Positions 16,828 to 26,571 are shown, numbered from the stretch's first letter. The stretch is 56,805 nucleotides of DNA from Phycisphaerales bacterium (GCA_022446885.1 JAKVBU010000023.1:1-56805), one strand, 5' to 3'. Numbers and translations: made by a program. The notes: generated from the letters alone by a model not told the origin.

Positions 16828-19800
16828 TCAGGCACAAGCCCCCCACGAGCTGATCACAGCGAGCACGTCCTCAACATCGGTAGAGCCGTCGCCGTTGATA
16901 TCACCTCCGGCCGTACCCCAACCTGCAATCACCAGCAACAAATCGTTTACGTCCACTATCTGGTCATTATTGATATCACCTGGGCAAGACGTGCCTGACA
17001 CATCAGCACTGCGAATGCCGACCAACCCAACATCACTACCACCGGCGCCGCGTAACGGAACCCCATCGGTCACGGTGACGAGATCGTCCGTTTCATCAGC
17101 ATCCATCCGACCCGCACCGATCAACTGGATGGGATCATCTAAGACCTGCTCCATCGCGAAGACGAGCCCACCGCCACCAAGTGCCGTGTCATTGCGGTAC
17201 ACCGTGACCAACGGCGATCCATCGTCGTAAAGAGTGCGCATCGCCAGATCAAGATCACCATCTCCGTCGTAGTCCAGCGTCGTGAGATTCGAAGGGGCGT
17301 GACCACTGACCATCAACTGTTGCTGCCCGAACTCAGTCCCGCTCACCCCGAGCATGGTGGAGACGGTGTTCGAGCCGGCATTGCCAACGAACAGATCCTC
17401 GATGTCATCACCGTTAAAATCGCCGATTACCAAGCTCCCCGGCTCAGCCCCCACCTCGACCTGTTGGCTCAACTGGAAGTTCACGGCGCCATCTTCGGTC
17501 GGATCAGCAAAGACTGCCGCCGAGTTCGAGGTCTTCAATGTGACTACGGCCCGCCGGGTGCCCTTACCCGAACCCACCTTGCCGGGCTTGACTTGACCAG
17601 GCACTTCACCCAACGCGATCGACTGCGACAGGGTGAGCCCGCTGCGCAAGGCATTCCCGTCCGACTCGTACACCTCAAGCAGACCGTCGTAGATCCCATC
17701 CGGCGTCATTTCGCCAGTACCAGCGCAGACCACGAGCACATCATCGAAAGTGTCACCCATCAGCAAAATCGAGGCGAGATCGACCGGCCGATCCCCGGTT
17801 GCCACAACTGGACCGAGCGTCATGTCGGATGCCATCAGGCCCGTGTTCATGAGCGTCTGTATCTGATCGCTGCTCTGAAAGGCGAAGACTAGATCGCTCA
17901 AGCCGTCTCCATTGAAATCGCCTGCGTCGATCGACGTAGGATCAGCGGTTACGGCATGCCCAACCTGTCGCGAGACGCCACCACTACCGTCGTTGACGAG
18001 AATCATGACGTAGCCCGGTTCACCGGCGATCGTCAGTGCAATGTCGTCGAAACCATCAGGCCCACCTGACTCCGACGTCAGATCAACCACCACGATGTCT
18101 GTAACCATGCCGGAGACGGAAGTGTCAGTGGCGTCGCCGAGATCATTGAGCCCATCAATCGCGTGTACGACCATGTTGAGTACCCCTCCTGCAGCGGCGC
18201 CCAAACTCCAGTCAAGGGCTAGGTACTTTCCGGCGCCCAACCCGGGAGTGATCAGTAGTGGAACATCGATCCCCTCGCCCAGTGAGTCCAGTGCCATGAG
18301 CGGTATGACCTGTCCCACTTGAGGATCAGCCACGTCCTCGCTGAATCGCACCTCCAGCGCACCATTGAAGAGAACCTCTCCGGACACCGTTGCGACTGGC
18401 GACGAACCGTCCACAAGGAGCACGAGTTGCCCCTCCTTATCGACCTCCAGATCCCCGGTAATGGTGAGGGAACCCGAGTCGGACACAGTGAGTTGACCGG
18501 GCTTGCGACTGTCACCAAGCAAGACGTCGCCGGATACGGCAAGCGGCGCCGAGAGTGTCAGTTGCCCAGAAAATGCCCGCGACCCCGCCACTGACAACTG
18601 ACCCCCACTGGCGCCCAACGCTGCACCCGATCCGGTGAACGTAGGACGCGAAGGCCCGATGTGAAGATTATCCACGCCCAGATAACCGTCGACAGTCACA
18701 TCGAATGCTGCCGGCAAGGCGATATGAGCTTCATCGGAGATAGGGGCCACTGGGGCCCAGTTACTGGAGTCGCCCCACGATCCACCCTTGGCATTGATCC
18801 ACATGGCCTGAGGAATCCGACCCACCTGAGCGCCGTCTTCATCAACCCAAAGATCGCCACCACGCTGCCAATGGGCGATGACGCTACGACCGGTGCAACC
18901 GACACTGGATCCGTACTTCATCGATGCGAGGGGATCCTCTGGAATGATGCTGGCCAACTGCGTCCAAGAGTCCCCCACCAGTTCAAACAACAGGACCTTG
19001 CCGCAATCCAGCGCTGCCAGGTCATTGCGAGGAGCACCCACCAGTGCGATATCACCATCGATTGCTACAGCCGACCCGTACAGATCATCGCCTCCTATCT
19101 GCGAGGGCACGAGCGTGGCCTCGTGGTTCCAGAGACCGTCGGTACTGCGAAAGATGCGCGCCTGTCCCGGCATTGGAACTCCCTGAGAATTCGTAGCCAA
19201 CTCGCCCAGGATCACACGATTCAAACTCACTGCGACCGTACCTTCCTGGCCATCAACACTCCATGAATTCATGCCGACCCACTCGCCCCCCTGGCGTTCG
19301 AGCACAGTCATTCGAACTGCATCAACAATCGCCAGGACATTCCCATCCAGATCGAGATCATCGATCGATGACTCTGGCTGAATGGACAGGTCAAAAGACC
19401 AAGTCCCACCGCTGAGTCTCCATATCTTCACTTCGCCACTATTCCAAATGGCGATCATGTCACCCGACACCGCGACTCCAATGACGGTCGCGCCAAAATT
19501 GATTGTCTGCTCGAGAGATGCGCCCGAGTCCATGTTAAAAATAGACACCTGCGACTCGGCAGCCAACACGACCCTGGTACCGTCGGTATCGATCACAGGC
19601 GTGGCGCTTCCCGGCTGCTGTGCCAACACACGCCCGACCCACTGCCCCGAACTATTCCAGATATGCGCGGCTGGCCAGTAGTCATTCTCATGCGGCTCAC
19701 GCTGCACGGCGGCAACCATCAACCCACCCCCGGCGGCAACCTCACGAATCTGCTCTGAGGAGAGCGCTGGCAGCGAGACCTCTTCGGTCAGTACAACCGT

Positions 19801-20745
19801 TGAAACGTGGTCGATGCAGTCGATCAATTCACAACTAGATGCCGTACCGAGAAAGACGCCACCGGCCTCAGCGCAAGCGATCACGCTCAATCCCGGCAGA
19901 CAGTCAGTACCAACGCAGCACGCCCCCGCACACACACCGATACAGTCGCCGCCGTCGCAGCCAATCTCGATGCAGCCGAAACTCAGGTAAACCCAATCGT
20001 CCGTCCCCGGCGTCCTGAATCTAGCCCCTTCGTGGCATAAGCCGTCGCCAAGCAGATACAAACTGAAACACTGGCCCTGACAGTCGGCAACCATACCAGG
20101 AGGGCAATCGCAGGTGGCATCGGTGCACGATGTGTACTCACCGAGAAAGACTCCGTCATTGAGCGTGCAGTCCCAGAAATCTAGCACTTCACAGACACGA
20201 TCAGCGCAGTCGGTCTGATCACCGATACAACAGGCGCCATCAGCAACAGGCACTGGTCCTGACGGGGTGCAGTCGCCACCGTCCCAGCCGAACTCCTCGC
20301 AGTTGAGGTAGATGGTCTCTGTATCATGCTGGCGGAATCCGTTATCACATTCCCCGTCACCAATCCACTCGGCGGGGAAGCAGTGGCCATTGCAATCTTG
20401 GGTTTCACCATCGCTGCAGGCGCCTCCACAGTTGGTCACGCACTGCACTTGGGTACAGTCCAGCCCAGGGTAGAACTCACCTCCCCAGATCATGCAAACG
20501 AGTTCAGATGTGCAGTAACAGACATCGCCATTCAAGCAGCACGCGCTGTCAGCACCAAAACACTCCGTATCACCACCAGCTGAGGCTGGCGAGGCACTCA
20601 ACCAAATCCCCAGCAAGACACACAACACCTGCAAAGCACGATCAGCACCGACCGTGGCAGCGTATCTGAGTGCATGGCAGCAGACAGGCGCACAGATCTC
20701 GGCACCTATGACTGACAGGGGATGTGCTGATGGTCGCTCAGCCAC
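16828..20745 (-). CDS. Large secreted FG-GAP/propeller protein with LNR-like cysteine repeats and dockerin tail
   Basis: About 1305 residues. There is no in-frame ATG near the 5' end; I chose GTG 20745 (AGAGGG 8 nt upstream), and a TTG at 20787 is possible. A signal peptide core (LQVLCVLLGIWLSASPASA) precedes a cysteine-rich region of about 230 residues. It contains two Lin12/Notch-like repeats, each ending in WDGGDC or CDGGDC, alternating with GACC...GGVFLG modules known from this phylum. Next come a seven-bladed type FG-GAP region (GDIALVGAPRND, YGSAVAIDG), a beta-rich middle with the pattern VDNLHIG, GQLTLSAPLAVSGDV (as in autotransporter-like or choice-of-anchor proteins), and VCBS/FG-GAP calcium-binding repeats (IGDFNGDDIEDLFVG, LDYDGDGDLDLAM). 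Two dockerin repeats and the penultimate cysteine of WGACA close the protein. Likely a surface adhesin or structural protein. Confidence 0.85.
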   Translation of the reverse strand: MAERPSAHPLSVIGAEICAPVCCHALRYAATVGADRALQVLCVLLGIWLSASPASAGGDTECFGADSACCLNGDVCYCTSELVCMIWGGEFYPGLDCTQVQCVTNCGGACSDGETQDCNGHCFPAEWIGDGECDNGFRQHDTETIYLNCEEFGWDGGDCTPSGPVPVADGACCIGDQTDCADRVCEVLDFWDCTLNDGVFLGEYTSCTDATCDCPPGMVADCQGQCFSLYLLGDGLCHEGARFRTPGTDDWVYLSFGCIEIGCDGGDCIGVCAGACCVGTDCLPGLSVIACAEAGGVFLGTASSCELIDCIDHVSTVVLTEEVSLPALSSEQIREVAAGGGLMVAAVQREPHENDYWPAAHIWNSSGQWVGRVLAQQPGSATPVIDTDGTRVVLAAESQVSIFNMDSGASLEQTINFGATVIGVAVSGDMIAIWNSGEVKIWRLSGGTWSFDLSIQPESSIDDLDLDGNVLAIVDAVRMTVLERQGGEWVGMNSWSVDGQEGTVAVSLNRVILGELATNSQGVPMPGQARIFRSTDGLWNHEATLVPSQIGGDDLYGSAVAIDGDIALVGAPRNDLAALDCGKVLLFELVGDSWTQLASIIPEDPLASMKYGSSVGCTGRSVIAHWQRGGDLWVDEDGAQVGRIPQAMWINAKGGSWGDSSNWAPVAPISDEAHIALPAAFDVTVDGYLGVDNLHIGPSRPTFTGSGAALGASGGQLSVAGSRAFSGQLTLSAPLAVSGDVLLGDSRKPGQLTVSDSGSLTITGDLEVDKEGQLVLLVDGSSPVATVSGEVLFNGALEVRFSEDVADPQVGQVIPLMALDSLGEGIDVPLLITPGLGAGKYLALDWSLGAAAGGVLNMVVHAIDGLNDLGDATDTSVSGMVTDIVVVDLTSESGGPDGFDDIALTIAGEPGYVMILVNDGSGGVSRQVGHAVTADPTSIDAGDFNGDGLSDLVFAFQSSDQIQTLMNTGLMASDMTLGPVVATGDRPVDLASILLMGDTFDDVLVVCAGTGEMTPDGIYDGLLEVYESDGNALRSGLTLSQSIALGEVPGQVKPGKVGSGKGTRRAVVTLKTSNSAAVFADPTEDGAVNFQLSQQVEVGAEPGSLVIGDFNGDDIEDLFVGNAGSNTVSTMLGVSGTEFGQQQLMVSGHAPSNLTTLDYDGDGDLDLAMRTLYDDGSPLVTVYRNDTALGGGGLVFAMEQVLDDPIQLIGAGRMDADETDDLVTVTDGVPLRGAGGSDVGLVGIRSADVSGTSCPGDINNDQIVDVNDLLLVIAGWGTAGGDINGDGSTDVEDVLAVISSWGACA

Positions 20746-20896
20746 GTTCGCAGCCCTCTTCTCCTCATCAAGCTGGCGATCCAGCAACTCCAGCCTATCT
20801 CGATCTGGGCCCGATCAAAGCTCATTCTGATGGATCTACACTGCATTGAGGCGCTCCAATGGGGAACAATGCCCCCAAACGCCGATCCCTTTCACG

Positions 20897-23230
20897 ATGC
20901 CGCCCACCGACGACCCATCCAGCACCCCACCCACGCCTGATCCAGGTGGATCCCGGCAGAGCGATGCGGCTTCAGATGCACAACTCTCCGGCCAGAGCAA
21001 GACCATTCTTCCACCGGGCGTGCAGCAAGGCAGCGGTGCATTCAGTGCATCGAGCATGCCCGATTCGATCGACGGCTTTCGAGTGGTCGGGCTCATCGCC
21101 TCCGGCGGCATGGGCAGCGTCTTCGAAGCGGTGCAGGAGACGCCACGCCGGCGCGTGGCCCTGAAGATGATCCGCCCGGATCGCACCACGCCCACCCTGC
21201 TGGCGCGATTCCAGTTCGAAGCCCAGATCCTCGCCCGGTTGCGGCACCCCAACATCGCCCAGATCTATCAGGCGGGCACCTGGCACAGCCCCGAGGGTGA
21301 CGTGCCCTACTTCGCCATGGAGTACATCCCGGCGGCGATGTCGGTGACGGAGTACGTGGCCTCCAACGATCTCAGCTTGCGGGATCGACTGGTGCTCTTC
21401 ATGAAGATCTGCGACGCCGTGCACCACGGCCACCTCAAGGGCGTCGTGCACCGTGACCTCAAGCCAGCCAACATTCTGGTGACCAGCAGCGGTGAACCAA
21501 AACTCATCGACTTTGGAGTAGCCCGAGCGACCGACTCCGATCAGGCCGCGATCACCCAGATGACCAATGTCGGCCAACTCATCGGCACCGTGCAGTACAT
21601 GAGCCCGGAGCAATGCGACGCCGACCCCGAAGACATCGACGCCCGATCCGACGTCTACTCGCTCGGCGTCGTGATGTACGAGCTGCTCAGTGACCATCTG
21701 CCCTACGACCTGCAGGGCGCCGCCCTGCACGAGGTGGTGCGTGTCATCAAGGAAGACGCCCCAACAAGCCTGAGTACGTTGCACGCCGAGTTGGCCGGAG
21801 ACGTGGAGACCATCGCCCGCAAGGCGCTGGAGAAGACGCGCAGCCGCCGGTACCAATCGGCTCTGGAGATGCGAAGCGATATCGGCCGCTTTCTCGATGA
21901 TGAGCCAATTCTGGCAAGGCCGCCCAGTCGCATGTACCTGCTGTCGAAGTTCGCCAAACGACACCGGGCGTTGGTGGCCTGCTCGTGCATCATTGCGGTG
22001 CTGGTCATTGGTGGCCTCATCGCAACATCGATCGCCCTTTCGGTGATCACCGACCAACGAAACACGCTGTCTGCAGCCAATACCCAGTTGCAGGCGCAGG
22101 TGGGCATGGCATCGACGCTCGGCGGCGACATCTACGGGCGGCTGCAGCGAATCGACGCATCGCTTGACATTCGCCGTGACATTGCCGACATGGTGCTGGA
22201 ACGGGCCGACGCCCTGCATGAGGCCGGCCTCGACACAGCCCTGGACCCACAAGCCCGCCAAGCGCTGATGCATTCGCGCATCCGAGCCCGCATGGATGTC
22301 GCTGATGTGCTGGGCGGCTGCCGAGGCGCCTACACAAATCTGGGACGACCGCTGGATGCAGCGCCTCTCTATGCCGAAGCCGCCAGCCTGCTCGAAGCAT
22401 GGCGATCTTCAGACCCCGATCACCCTGAGGCCACGTTGATCTTGATCGAATTGCGCACGCGTGATGGCGACGTCCGGTACCTCACGGGCGCTGTCGACCG
22501 GGCGGCCCCCCACTATCAAGAAGCGATCGACATCGGTCGAGATCTGATGCAACGCGAGTTGGCCGGGCCACGTCATGTGCAAGCCACATCGCAAGCAGCG
22601 CTGCGGCTGGCAGACTGCCATGTCGATCTGGACGATCTCGATGAGGCCGTGGCCGCAATACGAGATGCTCGCGACATCCTTGATGCCATCGCGGCGTCTG
22701 ATCGAACGCTCGGCATGCAACGAGACCTTGCCCTGATCGTGCGCCGAGAGGGCTTTGCAGTCTTTGAGCGACTTGAAGCGGGAGGTGATCGTGACAGGGC
22801 AAGAACTGCCGCTCGGCCGATGTACGAAGATGCCCTTGCGCAGTTTGAATCCCTCGCACGAGCCCAGCCAGCCAACGGCCGAGCAGCTCGCGATTGGGCG
22901 TGGGCTCTCTACTATCTGGCCTATCTGGAGGCTGGCGGAGAACACCAACCTCGCGGCCGCGAAGCCATCTCCATGGCCATCGATCTGCAGGTCTCACAAC
23001 TGCAGCGCAACCGCCAGGATGCCGATGCCCGCGCCGACTTGCTGCTGATGATGGAACAGTGCAGCGCACTTGAGCCTCATCTTGGCGGCCCACCGCTCAT
23101 GCGCAGTGCAGGCACCCGCGTGCTCGAGAGACTCCTGCCGATGATGCGCCAACACCCCGATGATGCTGACCTCAAACGCCTCATCGGGCGTGTTGAGGGC
23201 CTGCTGCAAGCCCACCCAGGCTCCCCCTGA
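20897..23230 (+). CDS. Transmembrane Ser/Thr protein kinase with TPR-like extracytoplasmic region
   Basis: A 777-residue receptor kinase; the frame extends back to a TTG at 20846, but ATG 20897 gives a plausible Pro/Ser-rich N-terminus (MPPTDDPSS). The kinase domain begins near residue 60. Motifs: IASGGMGSVF loop, VALK lysine, HRDLKPANIL, LIDFGVARA, YMSPEQ, ARSDVYSLG. The TM segment is ALVACSCIIAVLVIGGLIATSIALSV (about 360-385, given here in two parts: ALVACSCIIAVL and VIGGLIATSIALSV). The C-terminal 390 residues are almost all helical with TPR-like spacing (LDAAPLYAEAASLLEAW, LDDLDEAVAAIRDARDIL). It is less similar to the two kinases on the left than they are to each other. It is divergent from the large FG-GAP gene and sits alone. 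Regulatory target unknown. Confidence 0.93.
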   Translation: MPPTDDPSSTPPTPDPGGSRQSDAASDAQLSGQSKTILPPGVQQGSGAFSASSMPDSIDGFRVVGLIASGGMGSVFEAVQETPRRRVALKMIRPDRTTPTLLARFQFEAQILARLRHPNIAQIYQAGTWHSPEGDVPYFAMEYIPAAMSVTEYVASNDLSLRDRLVLFMKICDAVHHGHLKGVVHRDLKPANILVTSSGEPKLIDFGVARATDSDQAAITQMTNVGQLIGTVQYMSPEQCDADPEDIDARSDVYSLGVVMYELLSDHLPYDLQGAALHEVVRVIKEDAPTSLSTLHAELAGDVETIARKALEKTRSRRYQSALEMRSDIGRFLDDEPILARPPSRMYLLSKFAKRHRALVACSCIIAVLVIGGLIATSIALSVITDQRNTLSAANTQLQAQVGMASTLGGDIYGRLQRIDASLDIRRDIADMVLERADALHEAGLDTALDPQARQALMHSRIRARMDVADVLGGCRGAYTNLGRPLDAAPLYAEAASLLEAWRSSDPDHPEATLILIELRTRDGDVRYLTGAVDRAAPHYQEAIDIGRDLMQRELAGPRHVQATSQAALRLADCHVDLDDLDEAVAAIRDARDILDAIAASDRTLGMQRDLALIVRREGFAVFERLEAGGDRDRARTAARPMYEDALAQFESLARAQPANGRAARDWAWALYYLAYLEAGGEHQPRGREAISMAIDLQVSQLQRNRQDADARADLLLMMEQCSALEPHLGGPPLMRSAGTRVLERLLPMMRQHPDDADLKRLIGRVEGLLQAHPGSP

Positions 23231-23396
23231 AGGTCCCTTCATTCACCTGGATAGTGGTCAGCCCTGCGTTGCTGAGCGTGAGGGGCCCGCGGCGTAGGTT
23301 TGGCCTTGACCGAGGCCCCAGATCCGTCACAATTGACCTTGGCAGAGCGGCGGCAGGGATCAAGCCCCGCTCACTCCAATCGAGAGAGGAATACCA

Positions 23397-24461
23397 ATGC
23401 TGCGCCCCATGACCGCCATGCTCACGCTCGCTCTTTCATCAGTTGGCCTTGCTGATGACGTCACAGTTGAGGTGTACGCAACCAGCTTCGAACCCGACGA
23501 GATTGATGTACAGCCGGGCGACACCGTCACTTGGACCTACATCTCGGGTTACCCCCATACGATCACCTCAGGTACACCATGTACGGCTGACGGGATCTGG
23601 TTCGATGAGCAGATCAACTCTGGCAGCCCAACGGTCACGTGGACCGTGCCCGACTCAGCAGCAGGCATGGAGATTGACTACTTCTGCACGCCACACTGCG
23701 CCATGGGCATGACAGGCGCCATCAATGTAGCCGGCGCAGAATCTGGGACCTATGCCGTGCGCATGTTTGACTGCACCGGATCACTGGAATGGTCCGCAAC
23801 TTCAGATGGTGGCAGTTCGTGGCAATGGGGAGGCTCGTCATCCGCCGACAGCCAGATCTTTCAACTCGCTCTGGAGGTATGGGGATCGCTCGAGATTGAA
23901 GTCTTGTCGGCAACTGGAATGAGCTGCTACACGGTCGGAGGATCGACCTCCGGCATATCTACGGGCACGATGACCTTGACAAGCGGATATCACGTCATCA
24001 CGAGTGCATCAGCGTCCTACGCCTCAATCGGCTTCCAGTTGCCAGGCGGTTCACCGGCGGGCCCAAGTTCGGCCCCCCTGTGGGATGAAATCTCCATTCA
24101 TGGCAGCGCTCACTGGGAGGATCGAGACGGCCGAGTTCACTATGAATTCACAGGCGACTATCCGGGTCTACATCAATTTATCGGTGTGCTCAATGCCGCC
24201 AGCGAAGGCACAGCAGACATGTTCTGGTATGGAAGTCTCGGCTCTGTAGGTATAACCCTCTCGTCAGAAGCAGAAGAAGGTTCAGTCGTGGTACCCGCTG
24301 GCACTTCGGAACTGATGGACGCAGGCACAGGCATGTTCCACCTCCGCATTGCTCTTGGCGATCCCCCGGCAGACCCATGCCCGAGCGATATCGACGGCGA
24401 TGGCACGGTTGGAATCAACGACCTGCTCGAACTGATCGGTGCATGGGGCCCGTGTATGTGA
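23397..24461 (+). CDS. Secreted cupredoxin-domain protein with unknown C-terminal domain and one dockerin repeat
   Basis: A 354-residue exported protein; the ATG at 23397 has GAGAGGA upstream, and the signal peptide ends near GLA/DD (residue 19). Residues 20-112 form a plastocyanin-like type 1 copper domain: VQPGDTVTWTY, His54 (PHTIT), then Cys97, His100 and Met105 in the spacing C-x2-H-x4-M. All four copper ligands are present, so it can probably bind copper and carry electrons or sense redox state. Residues about 155-320 form a beta-rich domain I do not recognise. It is shared with the protein at 30100-31020 (FQLALEVWGS...VLSATGMSCYTVG here, FQIALEVEGS...VHSATSIQVYTIG there). A single dockerin-like repeat (DIDGDGTVGINDLLELIGAW) and a penultimate Cys (GPCM) end the chain. 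Confidence 0.88.
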   Translation: MLRPMTAMLTLALSSVGLADDVTVEVYATSFEPDEIDVQPGDTVTWTYISGYPHTITSGTPCTADGIWFDEQINSGSPTVTWTVPDSAAGMEIDYFCTPHCAMGMTGAINVAGAESGTYAVRMFDCTGSLEWSATSDGGSSWQWGGSSSADSQIFQLALEVWGSLEIEVLSATGMSCYTVGGSTSGISTGTMTLTSGYHVITSASASYASIGFQLPGGSPAGPSSAPLWDEISIHGSAHWEDRDGRVHYEFTGDYPGLHQFIGVLNAASEGTADMFWYGSLGSVGITLSSEAEEGSVVVPAGTSELMDAGTGMFHLRIALGDPPADPCPSDIDGDGTVGINDLLELIGAWGPCM

Positions 24462-24617
24462 CTTCCCCGCCGGTGGCGCTCGCCCGCGCATCCGACCTAC
24501 CCCCTCAGGGGAGCACACACATGCTGAAGAGTTGGGGCCTCGGACCATGCCCGGTCTGAGGTGCTGCCCTGCCACTATGGGTGGGCAGCATCATTAGACA
24601 TGCAAACATGGTGGGTC

Positions 24618-25079
24618 TCAGCGTGACAACTCACCTGCCGCCGCCAGTACGGCCTCCACATGACCTGGCACCTTGACCGAGTCCCAGCGGCGTGCCACGA
24701 GGCCATCTTGATCGATCAGATAGGTTGTCCGCACGATGCCCATGTAGGTTCGTCCATACATCGACTTCTCCTGCCAAACGCCCCACGCCTGACAGGCAGC
24801 CGCATCTTCATCAGCCAGAATCGGAAAGGTCAGTTCGTGTTTTTTGGCAAAGCGGGCCTTGCTGGCGGAGTCTTGCCCAGAGACACCCAACACCCTGACA
24901 CCCAGTTGGGCAAAGGCATCGAGCATGTCGCGAAACCCGCACGCTTCTTTGGTACAACCCGGGGTGTCATCCTTGGGATAGAAGAAGACCACAACCGGCC
25001 CCGCCCCGGGCAGAGCCTGGGGTTGGCCTGATTGATCCTCGAGCGTGAGTGCAGGTACGGGCTGTCCGGGTTCGATCAT
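24618..25079 (-). CDS. bcp: Thioredoxin-dependent thiol peroxidase, BCP/PrxQ-type peroxiredoxin
   Basis: A 153-residue peroxiredoxin, which reduces H2O2 and organic hydroperoxides with electrons from thioredoxin. The peroxidatic cysteine is Cys42 in the motif FYPKDDTPGCT, and the resolving cysteine Cys47 lies five residues later (CTKEAC), the arrangement of the atypical 2-Cys PrxQ/BCP group. Other family signatures are VLGVSGQD, FPILADED, GRTYMGIVRTTYLIDQDG and a C-terminal VKVPGHVEAVL segment. Length and start (ATG 25079) match the family. It is a single cytoplasmic gene, convergent with the cupredoxin gene. A weak hairpin (GCTGCCC/GGGCAGC, about 24562-24588) between them may stop both transcripts. 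Confidence 0.95.
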   Translation of the reverse strand: MIEPGQPVPALTLEDQSGQPQALPGAGPVVVFFYPKDDTPGCTKEACGFRDMLDAFAQLGVRVLGVSGQDSASKARFAKKHELTFPILADEDAAACQAWGVWQEKSMYGRTYMGIVRTTYLIDQDGLVARRWDSVKVPGHVEAVLAAAGELSR

Positions 25080-25189
25080 GTCCGAAGACTAGGGCACCGA
25101 ACCTCTGAGTGCTTCAAACTGAGCGGGATACTTCGAACCGGCTGACATCCACTGAACCGCCACCAAGAGGGACCGAACAGCGGACAAGC

Positions 25190-26338
25190 TCAGGGGCAGG
25201 CCTGACCAAAGTGTGCAATCACAAGGAGCAGGTCGTCCACGTTGATCTGGCCATCGCCATTGGCGTCTCCCACACCTGCCCCAGTGTTCCCCCAGCTCTC
25301 GAGCACGAGCAGAATGTCTTCGACCCCGACGTAACTGTCTCCCGTGACGTCCCCATCACATTGGCCTGGAGGCGGGCCGTCCCAGTCGCAGCCCCCGAAG
25401 AATTCGGTGATCGCCTCGCGTTGGGTGCTGTTGAGGCCGTGACCTTCAAAGCCCCGAAGGTGTACGACCTGCCCATCCAGATAGACATACGACCAGACGT
25501 TCTCGCCCAGGTACTCGCCCGGTCCAGTGATCTGCTCCCCGATGTAGCCTTGCATGCGGGCAACCTCCCACGTTGCCGCCTGTGCGGGCAGGAAGGTCAT
25601 GCCAACTGGGGAGCCCCCCCCCCCATAGGGAATAATGGGGTCGTTCTCATTGCAGATCGACAGATAACGTCTGCCCGTCACTGGCGAGCATGGCAACGTG
25701 TAGCCGCAGAATGGTGCCGAATCGTTCGTCTCACCATCAGGACCGAAACTCTCGCCAGAGTGGAACTGCGCTTCCGAGAGCTGCGTCACAATGGCGCAGT
25801 GTCGATCGACACCAGAGAGCCCGATCTCCAGCAGAGCTCGATTCACAAGCCCCGCCCCATTAGACACGCCAAGCAGGCTGATGCGATCCGGGTGCACATT
25901 GTCGAAAGACTGGAGGCGCTCGATCAACGCACTCAACATCTCGATGTCCGGTGCATTGGACGATTCGGCGCATAGATTCCAACTGTTGGCCCAGCCCGTT
26001 GGCGCGACCAGAGCGTGGCAGTCCAGGACATCACTAAATGGGCCCAAGAGTGCCTGGCCATTTCCGCCATTACCGTGCAACAAGATGCACACTGGCCAAC
26101 CCCCTGCCGGTGGATCCGTCTCGGGCACCTGCACTGCCATGGGATAGACCCACCCATCTGGCGCCTGTGACCACTCAAAACTAAGTTCGATGGCCGTGTT
26201 ATTGGTGAGCAGTTCATCACCTAAAGCAGAACTACCCGTCGTGAGCAGCGACGCAAGTATCACAGGACGCAACACAAAGTCTGACTCGAAAATGAGGGAG
26301 GCCATCGACCAGCTGTACGAGCGGCCATAGACCTGCAT
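25190..26338 (-). CDS. Secreted alpha/beta-hydrolase (esterase/PHB-depolymerase-like) with dockerin tail
   Basis: A 382-residue exported hydrolase. ATG 26338 gives an unusual 20-residue polar leader before the hydrophobic signal core (VLRPVILASLLTTGSSALG); ATG 26305 is a possible later start. The catalytic core covers about residues 48-310: oxyanion region LLHGNGGNG, nucleophile Ser159 in GVSNGAG, Asp233 in NENDPIIPY and His300 in FEGHGLN, a complete triad. The combination resembles the LpqC/feruloyl esterase/polyhydroxybutyrate depolymerase group, so an ester of a polymer is a likely substrate. Residues 325-382 form a dockerin-like pair (GDVTGDSYVGVEDILLVLES and GDANGDGQINVDDLLLVIAH), ending in GQACP with a penultimate Cys. 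A run of 11 G in the coding strand lies just after Asp233. Minus-strand gene, apparently monocistronic. Confidence 0.88.
   Translation of the reverse strand: MQVYGRSYSWSMASLIFESDFVLRPVILASLLTTGSSALGDELLTNNTAIELSFEWSQAPDGWVYPMAVQVPETDPPAGGWPVCILLHGNGGNGQALLGPFSDVLDCHALVAPTGWANSWNLCAESSNAPDIEMLSALIERLQSFDNVHPDRISLLGVSNGAGLVNRALLEIGLSGVDRHCAIVTQLSEAQFHSGESFGPDGETNDSAPFCGYTLPCSPVTGRRYLSICNENDPIIPYGGGGSPVGMTFLPAQAATWEVARMQGYIGEQITGPGEYLGENVWSYVYLDGQVVHLRGFEGHGLNSTQREAITEFFGGCDWDGPPPGQCDGDVTGDSYVGVEDILLVLESWGNTGAGVGDANGDGQINVDDLLLVIAHFGQACP
25614..25624. repeat. Homopolymer tract of 11 C (11 G in the coding strand) in esterase gene
   Basis: Eleven consecutive C on the plus strand encode Gly-Gly-Gly-Gly in the minus-strand hydrolase, a few residues after its catalytic Asp. 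Such tracts are prone to slippage, so this could be a phase-variation site or a place of sequencing error. In the given sequence the frame is intact. Confidence 0.9.
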
Positions 26339-26528
26339 CCCCCATCACCGAAATGGGATGCGGTGTCAGACCCACAGTTCCAGTCAAGCCCCCAATTTCA
26401 TTTGAATTCAAGCCTCTAGCCCCGCTGCATCCTGAGCGGATGGGCCCCCACTACCACTTCTAATCGCATGAACACAGCAAAGCGAAGCACCCCGAGAGAG
26501 GGCCTTGTGTACGGAGTCTCCATGCTCC

Positions 26529-26571
26529 AAAAAGAGGTGAGCCCCGGACCCTTTCGAGTTCGGGGCTCACC
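26529..26571 (-). terminator. Rho-independent terminator, minus orientation
   Basis: A 14-bp stem (26536-26549 with 26558-26571, one G-U pair) closes an 8-nt loop. On the minus strand it is followed by TCTTTTTGG. It lies 560 nt below the stop of the beta-propeller gene at 27133, too far to be its natural terminator. A separate minus-strand transcript between 26572 and about 26830 would fit. Confidence 0.8.

Noticed and set aside
20972-22273. 433-codon minus-strand frame opposite the third kinase
   Set aside because: It is the complement of a clear kinase gene; it has no domain and no SD, and its length follows from high GC and codon bias of the real gene.
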